This document shows, piece by piece, positions 16,509-25,232 of a stretch of DNA of 32,563 nt. The DNA comes from Clostridia bacterium. GTDB lineage: Bacteria > Bacillota > Clostridia > Christensenellales > Aristaeellaceae. Under the pieces are notes generated by a model. It saw nothing but the letters and a program-made list of their open reading frames with translations, was not told the DNA's origin and did no database searches. The DNA lies in contig JAFXVR010000067.1 of NCBI GenBank assembly GCA_017534885.1, positions 1 through 32,563 on the forward strand, given 5' to 3'. The position numbers and the translations under genes were made by a program. The stretch's first letter is position 1; each line of letters starts with the position of its first letter.

Positions 16509-17153
16509 TTATGCTCTGTGAACCTCTGTGATCTCCGCGAACCGGCCCAGGTGCCAGCAGGCGCGGGCGTCGTCCCGGGCGTCCCCCATGGCGGCGCAGT
16601 CGAAGCCACCGGCGACGGCAGCCTCCACCCCCGCGTGGGCGTCCTCCACCACCAGGCAGGCTTCCGGGGGCAGGCCCAGCCGCTCCGCCGCCTTCAGGAA
16701 GACCTCCGGGTGGGGCTTGGAGTGGGTGATGTCGTTGCCGTCCGCCACCGCGTCAAAGTACCCCTTCAGGCCGATGCGCTCCAGGATATAGGGCGTGTTT
16801 TTGCTGGAGGAGCCGATGGCCAGCTTTTTGCCCCGCGCCCGCAATTCATCCAGGGCGGCACGCACATCCCCCTCCAGGTCTGCCGGGCTCATCTCACCCA
16901 GCAGCACCCGGTAGCAGTCGTTCTTCTCCTCAGCCAGCGTCTTCTGCTCCTCCTCGCTGAAGAAGCGATCCGCTTTCTCGAGGATGATGCGCAGGCTTTC
17001 CATGCGGCTGACGCCCCGCAGGAGGTTGTTGCGCTCCCGGTCGAAGGGGATGCCCAGCCGGTCGGCCAGCTGCTTCCAGGCCCGGTAGTGGTACTCATCC
17101 GTGGAGCAGATCACCCCGTCCAGGTCAAAGATGAATCCAAGATAGTCGCTCAT
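16509..17153 (-). CDS. pgmB: Beta-phosphoglucomutase-like HAD phosphatase
   Basis: A 214-residue HAD-family protein, probably interconverting beta-glucose 1-phosphate and glucose 6-phosphate after maltose or trehalose phosphorolysis. All four HAD motifs are present: DLDGV with D10 and D12, GSSSKN, the SKPHPE lysine, and VVEDAHAGVEAA. The helical cap contains a RGVSRMESLRIIL element as in beta-phosphoglucomutases. Two in-frame ATGs occur; AAAGGA favours the second (17153) over 17159. No phosphorylase gene lies nearby, so the exact sugar is uncertain. It lies about 200 bp downstream of the sugar transporter. Confidence 0.85.
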   Translation of the reverse strand: MSDYLGFIFDLDGVICSTDEYHYRAWKQLADRLGIPFDRERNNLLRGVSRMESLRIILEKADRFFSEEEQKTLAEEKNDCYRVLLGEMSPADLEGDVRAALDELRARGKKLAIGSSSKNTPYILERIGLKGYFDAVADGNDITHSKPHPEVFLKAAERLGLPPEACLVVEDAHAGVEAAVAGGFDCAAMGDARDDARACWHLGRFAEITEVHRA

Positions 17154-17291
17154 ATGCATCCTTTCCGCTCAAACGCTGATCTCCCGCTCCTGCCCCGCCG
17201 CGACGCTCACGTCCCGATCCCAGAAAGCGATACTTCATTCCCTGGCTGCTTCCCGCAAGGCCAGCCGGAGCTGATGAAACCCACGTCAACA

Positions 17292-17324
17292 GGGAGGGAT
17301 GCGGACGGTCTGTCCTTCCCTCCC
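17292..17324. other. Intergenic hairpin downstream of yjfF
   Basis: GGGAGGGA (17292-17299) and TCCCTCCC (17317-17324) are exact complements, with an inner GGAC/GTCC pair. It lies between the yjfF stop and pgmB. There is no U tract on either strand, so it is more likely an mRNA end-protecting structure than a terminator. Confidence 0.45.
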
Positions 17325-17357
17325 CGGGTGTATATGAATTGATATGATGCGTCCCGG

Positions 17358-18437
17358 TCAGCCCTTGGGTTTTCCGAGCCCCAGCCATTTGGACAGCAGC
17401 GTTTTGACGCCGCCCTTGCCCCTGCGGGAGAGCACCACGCTCTGCAGCAGGATGAAGAAGCACAGCATGGCGCCGGTGGTGATGGACTGCCACCAGGGAT
17501 CGCGCAGGCCTGAGACGGTCACGATGGACTTGATGGTGGTCAGGGTCATCACCCCGAAGAAGGTGCCCACAATGTCGCCCACGCCGCCGGTCAGCAGCGT
17601 CCCGCCGATGATGGAGGAGGCGATGGCGTTCATCTCCGCGCCGGCCGCGTTGGTAGCGTTGCCCGCGCCGGTGTGCATCATGAACACGAAGCCCGCGATG
17701 CCCGCTAAGGTGCCGGAGAAGAGATGGGCCAGGAAGCGGGTGCGCTTGGTGTTGATGCCCAGCATCAGCGCGCTGGTGCTGTTGCCGCCCAGGGCGTAGA
17801 AGTGGCGGCCCAGCTTCGTCTCCCGGAGCATCACCCAGACCAGCGCCACAATCACCAGCGCCACGATTACGCCGATCTCCATGCGCGCGGGAATCAGGTT
17901 GCCGTTCTTGGCGGTGTAGCCCAGCCAGGGGATTTCCACCTTGGTGTTCATCAGATTCTTGAAGCCATCGTGAGCCACCTTCTGGGGCTGCACGCTGACG
18001 ATGGTTGTCATGCCCCGGGCGAAGAACATGCCGGCTAAGGTGACGATGAAGGGCTGAATCTCCAGATAGGAGACCAGGAAGCCCTGCACTGCGCCGAAGG
18101 CCACGCCGATGCCCAGGGCCAGGAGGGCTGCCGTGAAGAGGCTGCCCCCGCCGTTCAGGTGCACCACGCAGGACATGACCACCAGGGCGATGACACCGCC
18201 CACTGAAATGTCGATGCCGCCGCCGATCATCACGATAGTCAGGGAGCAGGCCACAATGATCAGCGCCGCGTTGTTGTTGAGCATGTCGAAGACTTGCTGC
18301 CAGCGCAGGAAGCCGCCGCCCCAGATGGCCATGGCCAGGAAGTACATGCAGAAGAAGATGCAGATGGTGATGGTCATCAGCAGCTGGGTATCGGTCAGGG
18401 GCTCACGGCGCCTGGCCTTCTGAACGCTTACGGACAT
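17358..18437 (-). CDS. yjfF: Sugar ABC transporter permease, YjfF-like
   Basis: The second permease of a YtfQRT-YjfF-type sugar importer, 359 residues. It has a hydrophobic start (LLMTITICIFFCMYFLAMAIW) and the RbsC-family signature around MIGGGIDISVGGVIALV. It starts immediately after the ytfT stop (TGAATG), so the two are coupled. It is the last gene of the seven-gene leftward block. In E. coli this transporter takes up galactofuranose; the substrate here is inferred only from the family. Confidence 0.88.
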   Translation of the reverse strand: MSVSVQKARRREPLTDTQLLMTITICIFFCMYFLAMAIWGGGFLRWQQVFDMLNNNAALIIVACSLTIVMIGGGIDISVGGVIALVVMSCVVHLNGGGSLFTAALLALGIGVAFGAVQGFLVSYLEIQPFIVTLAGMFFARGMTTIVSVQPQKVAHDGFKNLMNTKVEIPWLGYTAKNGNLIPARMEIGVIVALVIVALVWVMLRETKLGRHFYALGGNSTSALMLGINTKRTRFLAHLFSGTLAGIAGFVFMMHTGAGNATNAAGAEMNAIASSIIGGTLLTGGVGDIVGTFFGVMTLTTIKSIVTVSGLRDPWWQSITTGAMLCFFILLQSVVLSRRGKGGVKTLLSKWLGLGKPKG

Positions 18438-19505
18438 TCACGCCACCGCCTTTCCGGGACTGAGTTTTTGCCAGAGGGCGCTCAGCTTCTGCTTGACCAC
18501 CGGCGAGCCGATGACCACGATCAGGATGATGACCACCGCCTTGTAGGCCTTGATGTCCGTGGAGGGCACCTTCATGGCGTAGAGGGTGGTGGTGAGGGCC
18601 TGGATGGCATAGGCGCCGATGATGGAACCGGAGAGGCGGAACTTACCGCCGGACAGGGCGTTGCCGCCGATGGCCACCGCAAGGATGGCGTCCATCTCGA
18701 TTTCCAGCAGCAGGGTCTCATGGTTGATGAGGCTGAGGCGGCTGACCGCGATCACGCCGGCCACCGCGCAGCAGGCGCCGAGGATCATGAAGGTCAGCAG
18801 CTTGATGAAGACGGTGTTGATGCCGTTGAGCCGCGCCGCCCGCTGGTTGATGCCCACGCTCTGGGTGTAGATGCCCAGGCTGGTGAAGCGGAAGAGCAGG
18901 GAGAAGAGCACCGCCACCACAATGACGATCAGGATGGGTGTGGGCACCGGAATGCCCGGGATGAAGCCGCCCAGGGCGGTGATCAGGGGACTGGAAACGG
19001 TGGGCGTCGCGCCGCCGTTGATCCAGTAGGCCACCGAGCGGCCGCAGGTATACAGCACCAGGGTGGCAATCATGGGCTGAATCCGGAACACGGAGACCAG
19101 TGTGCCGTTGAAGGTGCCGAAGATGACCGCCACCGCGCAGCAGGCGATGAAGCCTAAGATGATGGTGCCGATGCTGATGCTCGCCCCGGACTTGAGCACC
19201 TTCACGAACACGCTGCCCGCGATGGCCGCCAGCGCGCCCACCGAGATATCCTGTCCGCCGCAGGCCGCCGTCACCAGGGTCATGCCCATGGCCAGCACCG
19301 CCAGCTCGGACGCGCCGTTGAAGATGGAAACCAGGTTGCCGCTCAGCACGTTGTTGCCGTCATTGTTCTGGGTGATTTCCACCGAGAAGAAGGAGGGATC
19401 GCGGATCAGGTTGAAGACGATGATCAGCAGGATGGCCACAGCGGGCACGATCAGCTGGGCGTACTTCGACCACTGGATCGAACCCTTCTTTTTGATGTCG
19501 CTCAT
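18438..19505 (-). CDS. ytfT: Sugar ABC transporter permease, YtfT-like
   Basis: The first permease of the importer, 355 residues, with the RbsC-family block AACGGQDISVGALAAIAGSV and many membrane helices. A lysine-rich cytoplasmic N terminus (MSDIKKKGS) precedes the first helix. A TTG-initiated frame reaches 19526, but GGGAGGT within the end of ytfR fits the ATG at 19505. It begins one base after the ytfR stop and ends flush with yjfF, so all three membrane-complex genes form one unit. Confidence 0.9.
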   Translation of the reverse strand: MSDIKKKGSIQWSKYAQLIVPAVAILLIIVFNLIRDPSFFSVEITQNNDGNNVLSGNLVSIFNGASELAVLAMGMTLVTAACGGQDISVGALAAIAGSVFVKVLKSGASISIGTIILGFIACCAVAVIFGTFNGTLVSVFRIQPMIATLVLYTCGRSVAYWINGGATPTVSSPLITALGGFIPGIPVPTPILIVIVVAVLFSLLFRFTSLGIYTQSVGINQRAARLNGINTVFIKLLTFMILGACCAVAGVIAVSRLSLINHETLLLEIEMDAILAVAIGGNALSGGKFRLSGSIIGAYAIQALTTTLYAMKVPSTDIKAYKAVVIILIVVIGSPVVKQKLSALWQKLSPGKAVA

Positions 19506-19506
19506 G

Positions 19507-21015
19507 TCAGTCCACACCTCCCGCAATCGTTCTCATCACCTGATCCTGGGTCAGCGCCTCGCCCCGCAGCTCGCCCACGATGTGCCGGTCGCGCATGACG
19601 ATCAGCCGGGAGCAGGTGCGCAGCATCTCCTCGATCTCCGAGGAAATGAAGGTAATGCTCATGCCCTCAGAGGCCAGGCGCAGCACCAGCTTCTGGATCT
19701 CAGTCTTGGTGCCCACGTCGATGCCGCGGGTGGGCTCATCCAGGATCAAATATTCCGGATGGGTCAGCAGCCAGCGGGCCACGATCACCTTCTGCTGGTT
19801 GCCGCCGGACAGGGAGCGGACAGGCGTGTCCGCCGAGGCCGTCTTGATGTCCAGCGCCGCGATGTACTCCTGGGCGAACTGCTCCGCCTCGCTCTGGGAG
19901 ATGGGTTTCCAGAAGCCCCGGAGCACCTGCAGGGCTAAGATGATATTCTCCCGCACCGAGAGGTCGGCGATGATGCCGTCGTCCTTGCGGTCTTCCGGCA
20001 GGTAGGCGATGCCCTGCTTCATGGCGTCGATGGGCCGGGTGATCTTCACCGGCTTCCCATCCCGCAAGACGCGGCCGCCTGTCACCCGATCCGCGCCGAA
20101 GATGGCGCGCACGCTCTCGCTGCGGCCGGAACCCAGCAGGCCCGTGAAGCCGTTGACCTCGCCCCTGGCAATGTGGAAGTCGAAGGCGTTGGGGCAGGCC
20201 GCGGAGGACAGGTCATGCGCCTCGTAGACCACTCCCGATTCCGCCATATCCGCCACCGGATCGGACTTGATGAAGGACAGGCTCTCCAGCTCCTTGCCCA
20301 TCATCTTGGCCACCAGCTCCACCTGCGGGAGGTTCGCGATCTCATACTCGCCCACCAGCTCGCCGTTGCGCAGCACGGTGATCCGGTCGCACACGGCGTA
20401 GACCTGCTCCAGGAAGTGGGTCACGAAGATGATGCCCACGCCCCGCGCCTTCAGGTCGCGCATGAGGGAGAAAAGCATTTCCACTTCCTTCTCATCCAGG
20501 GAGGAGGTGGGCTCGTCCAGGATCAGCACCTTGCACTCCATATCCACCGCCCGGGCGATGGCCACCATCTGCTGCACGGCTAAGGAACAGCTGCCCAGCT
20601 GCTGCTTCGGGCGGGCGGGAATGCCCAGGCTGTCCAGGATCTCGCCGGCGCGCTTCTCCATCTTTTTCCAGGGGACGATGACATTGGGGTCGCGGCCGAT
20701 GAACATGTTCTCCGCCACGGTCAGGTTGGGGCAGAGGGTGATCTCCTGATACACCGTGGAAATGCCCGCGTCCTGCGCGTCCTGCGGCGAGCGGATGCTG
20801 ACGTCCCCGGCGGCACCGTCCAGCTGGATGTGTCCCTCATCCTTGGTGTACACACCGGTCAGCACCTTGATCAGCGTCGATTTGCCCGCGCCGTTCTCCC
20901 CCATCAGCGCGTGAATCTCCCCTTTGCGCAGGGTGAAATCCACATTGTGAAGCGCCCGGACGCCGGGAAAGGACTTACAGATGCCCCGCATCGTCAGCAC
21001 GACATCGTTTTCCAT
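19507..21015 (-). CDS. ytfR: Sugar ABC transporter ATP-binding protein, YtfR-like
   Basis: A 502-residue double ATPase of the CUT2 class (RbsA/AraG type), with two tandem ABC domains. The first has Walker A GENGAGKST (39-47), signature SLAVQQMVAIARAV and Walker B KVLILDEPTSSL. The second has an altered P-loop, GLLGSGRSE, and LSGGNQQKV with LILDEPTRGIDVG, the normal asymmetry of this class. RBS GGAG lies 9 bases before the ATG. A hairpin with a U tract separates it from ytfQ. Confidence 0.92.
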   Translation of the reverse strand: MENDVVLTMRGICKSFPGVRALHNVDFTLRKGEIHALMGENGAGKSTLIKVLTGVYTKDEGHIQLDGAAGDVSIRSPQDAQDAGISTVYQEITLCPNLTVAENMFIGRDPNVIVPWKKMEKRAGEILDSLGIPARPKQQLGSCSLAVQQMVAIARAVDMECKVLILDEPTSSLDEKEVEMLFSLMRDLKARGVGIIFVTHFLEQVYAVCDRITVLRNGELVGEYEIANLPQVELVAKMMGKELESLSFIKSDPVADMAESGVVYEAHDLSSAACPNAFDFHIARGEVNGFTGLLGSGRSESVRAIFGADRVTGGRVLRDGKPVKITRPIDAMKQGIAYLPEDRKDDGIIADLSVRENIILALQVLRGFWKPISQSEAEQFAQEYIAALDIKTASADTPVRSLSGGNQQKVIVARWLLTHPEYLILDEPTRGIDVGTKTEIQKLVLRLASEGMSITFISSEIEEMLRTCSRLIVMRDRHIVGELRGEALTQDQVMRTIAGGVD

Positions 21016-21047
21016 AGGTTCAGGCTCCCTCCCTTGTGAAATAGCGG

Positions 21048-21089
21048 AAAAGCGCGGGGCCCCGGGGCTGTACCCCGAAACCCCGCGCT
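21048..21089 (-). terminator. Hairpin with U tract between ytfQ and ytfR
   Basis: AGCGCGGGG (21051-21059) pairs with CCCCGCGCT (21081-21089), with an inner CGGGG/CCCCG, and on the minus strand TTTT follows. It lies 20 bp after the ytfQ stop. A partial terminator here would give more binding protein than ATPase and permeases. Confidence 0.7.
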
Positions 21090-21109
21090 GTCGTTCGGTT
21101 GCCGGTGAA

Positions 21110-22057
21110 TTACTCGCCCAGGCCGTAGGTCGCCACGTCGTCCTCGGTCAGGGTGGCGGCGTCAAAGCCCTTCTCCTCGGAGATGACCAGCTTGCTCTCC
21201 AGCGTGCCGCCATTCTCCAGGGTCTGGATCATGTCGCTGATGACCTTCGCCTGGAAGGGGCTGCACTGGCCATCATAGTTCCAGTTGCCGGCCAGCAGTT
21301 CGCGGAGGGCCCACTTGTTGCAGTCGAAGCCCATCACGACGACCTTGCCGTTCACGCCATGGGTGATGCCGTTCTCGTCCAGAGCGGCCACAGCGCCGCG
21401 GGCCATGCCGTCATTCTCGGCATAGATGACGTTGAAGTCCTCGCCGGAGTTGATCACGGACAGCACGATGTTCTTGGCCTCGTTCTCGTCCCAGGTGGCA
21501 GTCTGCTGAGCGACCTTCACCATGGTGCCGGCCTCGAACTGAGCGTCCAGCGCGCCGGTGCGGCCCAGCTGAGCGTCAGAACCCATGGCGCCCTGGATGT
21601 GGATGACCTTGTACTCGTCCAGGCCCAGGCCCAGCAGCCAGTTCACAGCGGTCTCGCCTTCCTTGGCCATGTCGGACACGACAGCGGCCTCATACAGGCT
21701 CTCGTCGCAGTCGATCATACGGTCGAACAGGAAGACCTTGATGCCGTTTTCCTGAGCGCTCTGCAGCACGGCGTCCCAGCCGGTGGTCTCAGCGGCGGAG
21801 ATCAGCAGGTAGTCCACACCGTCGGTGATGAACTGCTGAGCGGCAGCCAGCTGCTCGTCGTTCTTCAGGGAGTAGAAGGTCTTGGCCACATAGCCGTTGT
21901 CAGTGGTGAACACGGACTCAAAGTCCTTCACGTTCGCCTCGCGGTAGCCGGACTCAGACGGGGGATTGTTCACGATGCCCACGGTAATCTCGGCCATCGC
22001 CGCAGTGGCGGTGAGGACCAGCGCCAGCGCCAGGATCAGACTCAACAGCTTCTTCAT
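21110..22057 (-). CDS. ytfQ: Sugar ABC transporter substrate-binding protein, YtfQ-like
   Basis: The 315-residue extracellular binding protein of the importer. Residues 1-22 form a signal peptide ending in AMA|E, with no lipobox Cys. The fold is periplasmic-binding-protein type I: the family block (P)SESGYREANVKDF, then LLISAAETTGWD, VFLFDRMIDCDESLY and AENDGMARGAV. It is related to the lipoprotein at 25233-26207 but clearly divergent. The ATG at 22057 follows GGAGG by 8 bases. It is the first gene of the transporter operon and lies just downstream of the yesN-like gene, with a separate promoter. Confidence 0.9.
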   Translation of the reverse strand: MKKLLSLILALALVLTATAAMAEITVGIVNNPPSESGYREANVKDFESVFTTDNGYVAKTFYSLKNDEQLAAAQQFITDGVDYLLISAAETTGWDAVLQSAQENGIKVFLFDRMIDCDESLYEAAVVSDMAKEGETAVNWLLGLGLDEYKVIHIQGAMGSDAQLGRTGALDAQFEAGTMVKVAQQTATWDENEAKNIVLSVINSGEDFNVIYAENDGMARGAVAALDENGITHGVNGKVVVMGFDCNKWALRELLAGNWNYDGQCSPFQAKVISDMIQTLENGGTLESKLVISEEKGFDAATLTEDDVATYGLGE

Positions 22058-22104
22058 GAAAGGTTCCTCCAATTCTCAACTCGGCATTGCTGCCTGTTGA
22101 TGAC

Positions 22105-22161
22105 ATTATAGGACAAGTCCCCTCCAAAGAAAATGCACTGCCTTTTGAATCTGGTTTGAAT
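22105..22161 (-). promoter_or_regulatory. ytfQ promoter -10 box with upstream direct repeat
   Basis: On the minus strand a perfect TATAAT (22110-22105) lies 47 bp before the start codon, but the -35 region is poor. Upstream are two identical ATTCAAA heptamers (22161-22155 and 22150-22144) with an 11-bp period, one helix turn. A weak -35 with a direct repeat placed about 45-60 bp upstream is what an AraC-type activator site looks like, and the adjacent gene encodes such a regulator. Confidence 0.55.
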
Positions 22162-22197
22162 TTTTCCGGTTCGGCCAGGCAAAGGGGCGGCGCCGGT

Positions 22198-23781
22198 TCA
22201 TTTTTCTTCGGCGGAGGTTTGTTTTCTTTCGCTCCTCCGGTACTCGCTGGGGGTCATTCCCGTGGTCTTTTTGAAGAGATAGCTGAAATAGTGCGCGTCG
22301 TTGTAGCCCACCTCAAAGGCGATGGCGGAGGAGCGCATGTCCGTGCCCGCCAGCAGCTCCTTGGCCTTGCCGATACGCAGGCCGGTCAGGTACTGGGTAA
22401 AGGTGATGCCCGTCTCCTGGGCGAAGATCGTGGAGAAATGGCTCTGGGACATGCCCACCTCATTGGCGGCGTCCTGGAGCATCAGGTTCGGGTCGGCATA
22501 ATGGCGGCTCAGGTAAGCCCGGGCCTTGCCGATGGGCGAATCATGGAAGCTCCTGCCACGGCTGTCCCGGTACTCGATGGCGCAGCGCAGCAGCTCGGCA
22601 ATGCGCTGGAAGCAGGCCTCCCGGTCCCCGTGCAGAGCCTCCGCCACCAGCTCTTCCTTCAGCACATCCTGGGCGCGTCCGCCTGCCTCGTGCACGATCC
22701 GCTGGGCGGTGATCAGGGCGGCCACCCGCAGGTAGCCCACCGCTAAGGAGGGTTCCAGGGTTGCGGTGTAATCCATCAGGATGGGTTCCACCTCGCCCCC
22801 GGCCGCGTACTGCAGCCGCTCGTAGAGGGGGCTCAGCTCGGCTGCCTCCAGCGCGTCGCTGTCCGCCCGGGTGTCCCCCGGGCCCACGATCCGCCTGCCG
22901 TCCGGGCTCTGGGAGCGCACCAGATGCCGGACGTGCCTTGCGGACTTCATGGAGCGCCGGATGTCATAGTAGTCGCTGACGGTCTCGCCGATGGCCAGCA
23001 GCAGGTCGTCGCTGTCCGCCAGCTCCGGCAGCTGCAGGGCCGAACCCGCGAAAGAATAGGCCCGCTCCTCGGTGTCCGCGCTGTTGTCGCCCAGCACCAG
23101 CGCCCGGCAGCCGGTGGCCGCGGAGCACACGAATACCGTGCCGCCGCTGGCCTCCGAAAGGGTCATCAGGGCTTCCCGGCAGGCCATGCGCTTTTCACCC
23201 TCCGCGCTGAAGGAGATGTCCATCACCGCGTAGCAGGCCGCCGTCAGGTTGATGCCCAGGGCGCGCATCTGTCCCAGCAGCGCCTCGTCCTCATAGCGGT
23301 CGCCCTCCTCGGTGAAGAGGGAGGACAGCAGCTTGTCCAGCAGGAAGCGGTTGCCCGCGGTGATGCGCTCCCGCAGGGAGGCCATGCTCTCCCGCTCGCG
23401 CCGGGCGGCCAGCAGCCTGTCCCGCACCCGGTTCAGCGCCGCCTCGAGCTCCTGCGCGGTCACCGGCTTGAGCAGGTATTCCTGCACGCCCAGGGAGATG
23501 GCCTTCTGGGCGTATGCAAAGTCATCGTAGCCGGACAGGATGATGATGCCCACCCAGGGCATGGCGTGCCGCACCTCGGCGCAGAGCTGGATGCCGTCCA
23601 TGAAGGGCATGCGGATGTCCGTCAGCAGGATGTCCGGGTTCAGGTCGCGGATCATGGGCAGAGCCATTTCGCCGTCCGGCGCCTCCCCCACCAGCTGGCA
23701 GCCCTTTTCCTCCCAGGGAAAGGAGTTGCGCAGGTTTTCCCGGATCGCGATCTCGTCATCCGCCAGAAACACTTTCATCAT
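22198..23781 (-). CDS. Response regulator of the YesN/AraC family
   Basis: A 527-residue regulator. Residues 1-120 form a receiver domain with the acidic pair D8/D9, phosphoacceptor D55 (ILLTDIRMP) and the K in LLKPV. A variable middle region (about 140-410) follows. The last 100 residues are a double helix-turn-helix of the AraC type (LMLQDAANEVGMSQSHFSTIF and a second VGYNDAHYFSYLFKKTTGMTPSEYRR, in parts). It overlaps the kinase gene by 26 bp and has GAGGG before the first of two ATGs, so the two are translationally coupled. It most likely activates the transporter operon that follows. Confidence 0.9.
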   Translation of the reverse strand: MMKVFLADDEIAIRENLRNSFPWEEKGCQLVGEAPDGEMALPMIRDLNPDILLTDIRMPFMDGIQLCAEVRHAMPWVGIIILSGYDDFAYAQKAISLGVQEYLLKPVTAQELEAALNRVRDRLLAARRERESMASLRERITAGNRFLLDKLLSSLFTEEGDRYEDEALLGQMRALGINLTAACYAVMDISFSAEGEKRMACREALMTLSEASGGTVFVCSAATGCRALVLGDNSADTEERAYSFAGSALQLPELADSDDLLLAIGETVSDYYDIRRSMKSARHVRHLVRSQSPDGRRIVGPGDTRADSDALEAAELSPLYERLQYAAGGEVEPILMDYTATLEPSLAVGYLRVAALITAQRIVHEAGGRAQDVLKEELVAEALHGDREACFQRIAELLRCAIEYRDSRGRSFHDSPIGKARAYLSRHYADPNLMLQDAANEVGMSQSHFSTIFAQETGITFTQYLTGLRIGKAKELLAGTDMRSSAIAFEVGYNDAHYFSYLFKKTTGMTPSEYRRSERKQTSAEEK

Positions 23782-25231
23782 TGAAGTCTTCCCTCTTCTT
23801 CACCGGCACGCTGAAGCTGATGCAGGTGCCGCTCCGGTCGGCCTCCACCTTCAGCCCCTCCGCCTGCTGATAGTACAGGCGGATGCGCATGTCCACATTT
23901 CTCAGCCCGAAGCCCTCGGTTCCTGTCTCCTGCACGGTGGGCACCTCGGTGAGCGTCCGGCCCAGCAGGCCGCGCACTCTCTCGAGTGTCTCATCATCCA
24001 TGCCTTTGCCATTGTCCGATACGCTGAAGTGCAGCCGGCCCTCCTCCATCTCCACGCGGATGCGGATGAGGCCGCCGCCCCGCTTGGCCTTGATGCCGTG
24101 GTACAGGGCGTTTTCCACCAGCGGCTGCAGCAGCAGCTTCACCATGTAGATATCCCCGACATCCTCCGGCGTCTCCACGCTGTAATCCAGAATATCCCGG
24201 TAGCGGGTTTTCTGGATGCGCAGGTAGGCCGTCACATGCCGGATCTCCTGTTCCACCGGAATCCAGTCGGCGCCGGCGGACAGCAGGATGCGGAAGAAAT
24301 CGCTCAGGGAGCGCGTCAGCCGGATCACCTCGTCCGCCTTCCCGGACTCCGCCTGCCAGATGATGGTATCCAGTGTATTATATAGGAAGTGGGGGTTGAT
24401 CTGGGCCTGCAGGGTGCGCAGCTCGGATTTCGCCAGGTTGACCTGCTCCAGGCGGATCTGCTGAATCAGGGTCTCCAGCCGGTTTGCCATCACGTTAATC
24501 TGCTCCGCCAGCTCCTGCATTTCCTGCACTTCGATACCCGTCACCCGCTCCTGGAGCTGACCGCCGGCCAGCCGCCGCACGATGCTTTCCAGATCGTCGA
24601 TGGCCTTCGCGATAGCCCGGGTCAGCCTGCGGGTGGCCAGGCGGGTGCGCCAGAGGCTCATCAGGAGCAGGAGCACCTCCGCGCCGGCCGAAACCAGGAA
24701 CACCAGCCGCAGCCGGGCGTTGATATCCGCCGCGCTGGCGATTTCGGTGGACACAAAGGCCTCGAGCATGTCGCCCACCAGGGCGCACACGCCGCGCACC
24801 TCGTCCACCACCACCTCCATCTCGTCGATCGGCCTTCGGGTCGCCATGCCATCTTCCACCTGATGGGTGTACTGGCTCAGCGTGTCCATGGTGCGGCGCG
24901 CCACCGTCAGCATCAGCTGGCCGTCCTCCGATGTCTCGTTCAGCAGATCGTCCAGCGACCTGTCGATGTCCTCCACCAGCTCATCGATCTCGCTCTCGCT
25001 GTAGCTCATGCGGCCCGCGATGACCGAGAAAAGCCGCTCGGGAATCTCCGTCTCCACCCGCGGCTTCAGGGCGGAAGCCTGGCTCATGCGGTGGATGATA
25101 CCCTGGTAGTTGGCGGCGTAAATGAACATCACCACCAGGCTGACGATGACGGGCACCGCCAGCAGGGTCGTGATAGTCCAGACAGACAGGCGCACCTGCC
25201 CGCTCAGGCTGGTGATGGGCCTTCTCCGCAT
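23756..25231 (-). CDS. Sensor histidine kinase of the YesM/LytS type
   Basis: A 491-residue membrane kinase. TM1 lies at about 19-40 and TM2 at about 174-194, leaving an extracytoplasmic sensor of about 130 residues that looks helical. A HAMP-like linker (about 195-255) follows, then the His_kinase domain with the phosphoacceptor H281 in QINPHFLYNTLDT, and the ATPase with QPLVENALYHGI, DNGKGM and GFGLRNV. AGGAGGG-like RBS lies inside the end of the binding-protein gene, just 1 bp away. It is coupled to the regulator downstream. A helical periplasmic sensor with a binding-protein gene adjacent fits sensing through the protein rather than the sugar itself. Confidence 0.9.
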   Translation of the reverse strand: MRRRPITSLSGQVRLSVWTITTLLAVPVIVSLVVMFIYAANYQGIIHRMSQASALKPRVETEIPERLFSVIAGRMSYSESEIDELVEDIDRSLDDLLNETSEDGQLMLTVARRTMDTLSQYTHQVEDGMATRRPIDEMEVVVDEVRGVCALVGDMLEAFVSTEIASAADINARLRLVFLVSAGAEVLLLLMSLWRTRLATRRLTRAIAKAIDDLESIVRRLAGGQLQERVTGIEVQEMQELAEQINVMANRLETLIQQIRLEQVNLAKSELRTLQAQINPHFLYNTLDTIIWQAESGKADEVIRLTRSLSDFFRILLSAGADWIPVEQEIRHVTAYLRIQKTRYRDILDYSVETPEDVGDIYMVKLLLQPLVENALYHGIKAKRGGGLIRIRVEMEEGRLHFSVSDNGKGMDDETLERVRGLLGRTLTEVPTVQETGTEGFGLRNVDMRIRLYYQQAEGLKVEADRSGTCISFSVPVKKREDFNDESVSGG

Positions 25232-25232
25232 G

